IMG/VR virus record: IMGVR_UViG_3300008262_000131
Coordinates: 1-39,227 of that record
Length of the DNA: 39,227 nt
Source of the DNA: a virus
Direction: 5' to 3' (one strand)
Part shown: positions 35,753 through 39,227 of the stretch, piece after piece
How the letters are laid out: every line of letters starts with the position of its first letter
Numbering within the stretch: the first letter of the stretch is position 1
Notes under the pieces: model-generated
The model's input: the letters and a program-made list of their open reading frames with translations, nothing else
Told to the model about the DNA's origin: nothing
The model's database searches: none
Position numbers and translations under genes: made by a program

Positions 35753-36013
35753 ATGATACACGACGTTGATTACATAATTTCCCTATTTCAAAAATTAACA
35801 ACATCTGACAAAAACAGAGGTGATAAAAATGAACTTGGGGAACAAGACGCTGCGGCTGGCGGTGGTGGAGGTGCAACATCTAACACAAATAAAAGAGGTA
35901 GTAATTGGGATGAGTTATATGTTTTAACTCGTGGTAAAGCCAACATGTTAGGTAAGAAAGGTGAAAAATGGCAATCAGGTGTTAAACGTGGTGTTGGAAA
36001 TCAAGTTTGGTAA
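35753..36013 (+). CDS. Small phage protein with GKANxxGKKGEKWQSG motif
   Basis: 86 residues. MIHDVDYIISLFQKLTTSDK, a low-complexity linker (EQDAAAGGGGGATSNTNK), then RGSNWDELYVLTRGKANMLG and KKGEKWQSGVKRGVGNQVW. The duplicated RGKAN/RGVGN phrase and K-W-x-S-G-x-x-R-G resemble a short basic C-terminal motif seen in other phage proteins as I recall. TATTTAT 8 bases before ATG. Next gene 1 base downstream. Confidence 0.75.
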   Translation: MIHDVDYIISLFQKLTTSDKNRGDKNELGEQDAAAGGGGGATSNTNKRGSNWDELYVLTRGKANMLGKKGEKWQSGVKRGVGNQVW

Positions 36014-36014
36014 T

Positions 36015-38036
36015 ATGGAAAATAAGAAAAAAGAATTATTAGAAAGAGTATTGTTGTTAATGAAATATAACAACGAAATGACGCTCACTGAAAATACTGA
36101 AATTGTTTCAGAACAAACCTTCAAACCCAAAAGTCCTGCAGAAATAGAAAATGAGAAAGCACTTGAAGCTAGCCAGGGAATAATAAGAAAAGGACTTGCG
36201 GCGGATGATTATAAAACAGGGAACGATTACTGTAATAGAGGTACGGTTAAAGATTTCCAATGGGAACCTAACAATTTAGATGGTAATGAAACTTACAAAG
36301 GAAAAAAAGGATATTGTCGTCTTTCAGATTCTAAACAAAGAAATTTAGCACAATCATTAGGAACAGGTTACGGTGGTGAATGGAATATACCAACCTTTAT
36401 AGTTAAAACACAAGATGAATGGTATGCAGTTTTTGCAGTGTGGTTGGCTGAAATGGTTGAAGTATGGAAATTCACTAACTTATATTTGAATAAATCGGGA
36501 TATGAAGGTGGTTGTGAAAAAAACAAATTATCGGTAAATTATAATGGGAAAGAAATGTCTCTTCAAGATTTAATATCACGTTATTTACCTGATATTAAAT
36601 CTGGTAAACTTACAAAAGCAATTAATGAACAAAGTACTGAACCAAGATTTGATGGGACTGAACTACAAAAAAGAGCAATAGCTTGCGGATGGAAAAAATC
36701 AACTGTTAATGGAGTTATTGCGGACACTTACGGATATGAAAAGTCTGGATGGGAATGTCCTAAGACTGGTGATATAAAAACTAACACAGGGAATGCTCCT
36801 CAAAAACATATATATAAATTTTTGTGTTATAATCAAGATTTAGCGGTATATAAACCGTTTTATAAAATAAATTATAGAAAATTGACATCAAGTGCTGGTA
36901 GATTGTCTAGAACATCAATTAATAGATATACCGGTTATATTCCGTCTTACGCTGAAGTAATTAAAGCGTATGGTTTTGGGGGTAATGTTAAAAAAATTAT
37001 AACTGCTCTAGATTCTGCTAAAAAAGACGACTTTTTTATTGGTGCAACAAATGTGAAAGATGGTAAGGTGGTTGGTTCAGTGAGTACAGCCAATGCAGGT
37101 GATATCCACGACGTACTTTCATTATTACAAATTGTAAGTTTAATGATACCTGTTGTTGGCCCGTTTGTTTCTTTAGGTTTAGGGATTGTTGATAGTGGAG
37201 TATATTACGCTCAAGGAGAAAAGAATATGGCGGCATTAACTTTAGGTTTAAGTATTTTATTTGATTTACCAATTCTAAAGGCCGGATTTGGAAATATTGG
37301 AAAACAAGCAATAAGTAATTTGACTGACGAGGAAATAGTTCAAATGTCAAAAGCTCTTTTAGAAAATAACACTAAAAATTTACCTGAAAATTTAGATGTA
37401 ATCCTTAAAGAGCTCGAAACTGAAATGGGGAAAAATCCAGCAGTTCGTCAACAATATGAACAAGTGGTTAAAGAGAAATCAAAAGAAATATTAGGTAATA
37501 AACAAATTGTTAGTAATTTATCTCCTAATTCTAAAAGTGCATTAAATCAAGCGGCTAAAGGTCAATTAGCGGGTAAAGTATTTGCCGCAGGTACTATTGG
37601 AGCAGGATTACCTCTTACTGCGAAAGGAGGTTATGAAACTTTTAAACCTTTAATTAGAGGAAACATTAAAACACAAGTTGAAGCTGAAGGGTATAAATGG
37701 GAAACTGTTAAACAATTGTTTGGTTCAAACGGTAGTGCTGAAGATAATAAAAAGTTATCAGAAGCATGGGGTTTTAGATGGAGACCAGGACTTGAGGTAC
37801 CTGAGGAATATCAAACTGAAACATATAAACAAAATAAAAAAAATGAAATAGAAAAATTGGCTCAAGAGTTATCTAAAACTCTTGGACTTGATAACTCTGA
37901 AAAGATGGAGCCAATTGATGTAAAGACAATTAAACCAATGATGTCATCTTTAACAAATCCTAAAATTATAGCGACAAGAGATTCTTTAGAGAAAACCTAT
38001 GATGATTATGAACAATATTTAGGTTCTGATGAATAA
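36015..38036 (+). CDS. Long tagged protein with central hydrophobic region
   Basis: 673 residues from ATG 36015 (MENKKKELLERVLLLMKYNN), 1 base after the previous stop. The earlier ATG at 35961 would overlap that gene. The tag continues EMTLTENTEIVSEQ. Residues 25-330 are soluble with several Cys (DYCNRGTVKDFQWEPNN, GGCEKNKLSVNYNGK). About 362-425 is hydrophobic (LLQIVSLMIPVVGPFVSLGL, AALTLGLSILFDLPILKAGF), then a helical part and a second Gly-rich hydrophobic stretch (AGKVFAAGTIGAGLPLTA). This could be a membrane-penetrating or ejected virion protein, or a pre-toxin-like region; unresolved. Confidence 0.78.
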   Translation: MENKKKELLERVLLLMKYNNEMTLTENTEIVSEQTFKPKSPAEIENEKALEASQGIIRKGLAADDYKTGNDYCNRGTVKDFQWEPNNLDGNETYKGKKGYCRLSDSKQRNLAQSLGTGYGGEWNIPTFIVKTQDEWYAVFAVWLAEMVEVWKFTNLYLNKSGYEGGCEKNKLSVNYNGKEMSLQDLISRYLPDIKSGKLTKAINEQSTEPRFDGTELQKRAIACGWKKSTVNGVIADTYGYEKSGWECPKTGDIKTNTGNAPQKHIYKFLCYNQDLAVYKPFYKINYRKLTSSAGRLSRTSINRYTGYIPSYAEVIKAYGFGGNVKKIITALDSAKKDDFFIGATNVKDGKVVGSVSTANAGDIHDVLSLLQIVSLMIPVVGPFVSLGLGIVDSGVYYAQGEKNMAALTLGLSILFDLPILKAGFGNIGKQAISNLTDEEIVQMSKALLENNTKNLPENLDVILKELETEMGKNPAVRQQYEQVVKEKSKEILGNKQIVSNLSPNSKSALNQAAKGQLAGKVFAAGTIGAGLPLTAKGGYETFKPLIRGNIKTQVEAEGYKWETVKQLFGSNGSAEDNKKLSEAWGFRWRPGLEVPEEYQTETYKQNKKNEIEKLAQELSKTLGLDNSEKMEPIDVKTIKPMMSSLTNPKIIATRDSLEKTYDDYEQYLGSDE

Positions 38037-38081
38037 TATATTGTTTTTTTAAATAAAAGTATATTTATAAATAAAAAGATT

Positions 38082-39227
38082 ATGAAACAAGTTTTAAATG
38101 AGGAGCTTTTTAGAATCCAAGAAATAATGGGTATTAAAAAGACAGACATAATTGAAGATTTTCAATTCGAACAAAATGATTTAATATCTGAACAAGTGGG
38201 TGATTTAGTACAAGCAATTGCGGATGTTGGAAAAAGTTTTGATGACAACGCGATGAGTGTAATTGATGACGTTGTTAGTCGTGAAACAAGAAATTTATCT
38301 TATCGTAACACTATACCGAAAACATATAATACTTTAGAAGAACTATCAGCGGCAATTGTAAAAAAAGAAATTCCGGAAGCAGTCGTTGAAACAGTTTCAA
38401 AAACAATAATGAAACAAATTATTGGAACACCTGAAGGTGCTGAACTTATTGCAAAAACTTGGTTTAAAGACAATGTGGGAACAAACGTAAAGAATGTTAT
38501 CACAAAAATAGAAAGCGGCGCTAATTTACCTCCTAAATTGGTTTTTAAAACTGCTGACGACTTTGATTTATTAGTAAAAGAAATTAAAACTGGGGATGAT
38601 GTCCTCGATAATGAATTAAAGGCTGCTTTAGATGATGTGTATGGCAAACCTTTAAAAAATGCAAGGACAGAAGCGGAAGATGCAATTGCAAAGGCAAAAG
38701 CTATTGATGACCAATATGATAATATTCGTAGTTCCGTTAGAAATAAAATTAAAGGTGACCCTTTATTATCTAAAAAGAAATTTGCTGATTGGTTTGGATA
38801 TTTTGAAGATGAAACTAAACGTAAAATCAAATCAGAAGGGGAGTACAAAGCTAGACAGTATTTATTTGAACAACTTCAAAAACCATCTATTTGGGGTAGA
38901 ATTAAAAGTGCGTTCCAAGGTGAGAAATGGTATAAAGTATTAGAATACGTTAGAAAAAAAGGGGTTACTATGGGGGTAAGTGTAGGTTCTCTTATTATAA
39001 TTGGGGTAGTGGTTTATTATGCGGTAGAGGGATTATCAAAAATTCCAGAAACTGTTGATGAATTACGAGAGAAACCATATACAAAAATTAAAAAAGTATA
39101 TCCCTCAACTGAAAATGCGAGTGAGGCAATTTTAAATGCATATCTTAATGTTGCAAAACCAGACGATTTAGAAAAACTATTTTTAAAGGCAGATGGTTAT
39201 GGAGTTTCATATAAAACTTATGAAAAC
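38082..39227 (+). CDS. Long tagged protein with one transmembrane helix (3' end outside window)
   Basis: 382 codons to the window edge without a stop. Tag MKQVLNEELFRIQEIMGIKK is the same class as the PPK2-lysozyme fusion (LLTEVSKMKNIMGL). Helical, Lys/Asp/Glu-rich body (DELKAALDDVYGKPL-like NELKAALDDVYGKPLKNART, AEDAIAKAKAIDDQYDNIRS), a transmembrane segment at about 303-320 (VSVGSLIIIGVVVYYAVEGL), then PETVDELREKPYTKIKKVYP. TATTTATAAATA upstream. Similar in type to 36015; function unknown. Confidence 0.8.
   Translation, partial: MKQVLNEELFRIQEIMGIKKTDIIEDFQFEQNDLISEQVGDLVQAIADVGKSFDDNAMSVIDDVVSRETRNLSYRNTIPKTYNTLEELSAAIVKKEIPEAVVETVSKTIMKQIIGTPEGAELIAKTWFKDNVGTNVKNVITKIESGANLPPKLVFKTADDFDLLVKEIKTGDDVLDNELKAALDDVYGKPLKNARTEAEDAIAKAKAIDDQYDNIRSSVRNKIKGDPLLSKKKFADWFGYFEDETKRKIKSEGEYKARQYLFEQLQKPSIWGRIKSAFQGEKWYKVLEYVRKKGVTMGVSVGSLIIIGVVVYYAVEGLSKIPETVDELREKPYTKIKKVYPSTENASEAILNAYLNVAKPDDLEKLFLKADGYGVSYKTYEN

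Noticed and set aside
1-39227. tRNA or rRNA genes
   Set aside because: I found no T-loop-like GTTCGAATC segment paired with acceptor stems and no rRNA-like sequence; a covariance search would be needed to exclude divergent tRNAs.

Overview
The window looks like part of the accessory region of a large virus (phage) of Bacteroidota. It is AT-rich (about one third G+C by eye) and packed with short genes on both strands, often overlapping by a few bases. Host-type promoters of the Bacteroidota primary sigma factor recur (TTTG, 19-20 bases, TAnnTTTG, often only 4-5 bases before ATG). Phage-type genes include HNH endonucleases, a T4-lysozyme-like domain, an Arg/Lys-rich 46-residue protein and a DUF5872-like C-terminus. 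No terminase, capsid, tail, polymerase, tRNA or rRNA gene is visible, so the phage assignment is an inference.

Region 1 (1-7514) is the most unusual. Four minus-strand genes (1-671 partial, 673-1398, 1382-2152, 6720-7514) share an N-terminal domain of about 80 residues followed by a CRISPR-like array. In the array a 36-bp repeat alternates with unique segments of exactly 30 bp, giving a 66-bp period (42-bp repeat once). Because 66 is a multiple of three, everything is read in frame as 22-residue units: 12 conserved residues (VEEVLNHKVSTT) plus 10 that look random. Repeats decay toward the 3' end of the gene, as in the trailer of a CRISPR array. No cas gene is in the window. The repeat itself resembles the C-terminal helix of a small protein family encoded four more times nearby (2189, 4036, 5714, 6393), so it seems to have arisen from coding sequence. 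Between the arrays lie about thirteen short genes, mostly beginning with MKYLITESQL-like or MNLxExIKxxLREE peptides.

Region 2 (7695-9237) is a type II restriction-modification pair, flanked by imperfect direct repeats. Region 3 (9238-12266) holds a 700-bp inverted-repeat-rich non-coding stretch, an HExxH protein, a lipoprotein and a candidate structured RNA. Region 4 (12267-23285) is a plus-strand run of small genes, many with the N-terminal peptide MKKxxRLTESDLxxIIKRVIxE, interrupted by two HNH genes, an FKBP/SlyD-type isomerase and a conserved 'HVVKMILETAQ' protein. Region 5 (23366-39227) contains a stand-alone class II aminoacyl-tRNA-synthetase-like core, a polyphosphate kinase 2-lysozyme fusion, an HExxH protein, an OmpA-like protein, a secreted CAP-like protein, a DUF5872-like protein, a cupin, an RmlC-type epimerase and two long tagged proteins, the last cut by the window end.

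Two patterns tie the window together. First, about 30 genes with unrelated bodies start with one of a few short peptides ending in [ILV]-x-E. This resembles the cleaved capsid-targeting peptides of T4 internal proteins, so the tagged proteins may be packaged in the virion. Second, upstream elements fall into two classes. Host-type TAnnTTTG boxes mostly precede untagged genes and the array genes. A TATTTAT element 4-16 bases before ATG mostly precedes tagged genes, suggesting a separate, perhaps late, expression class.
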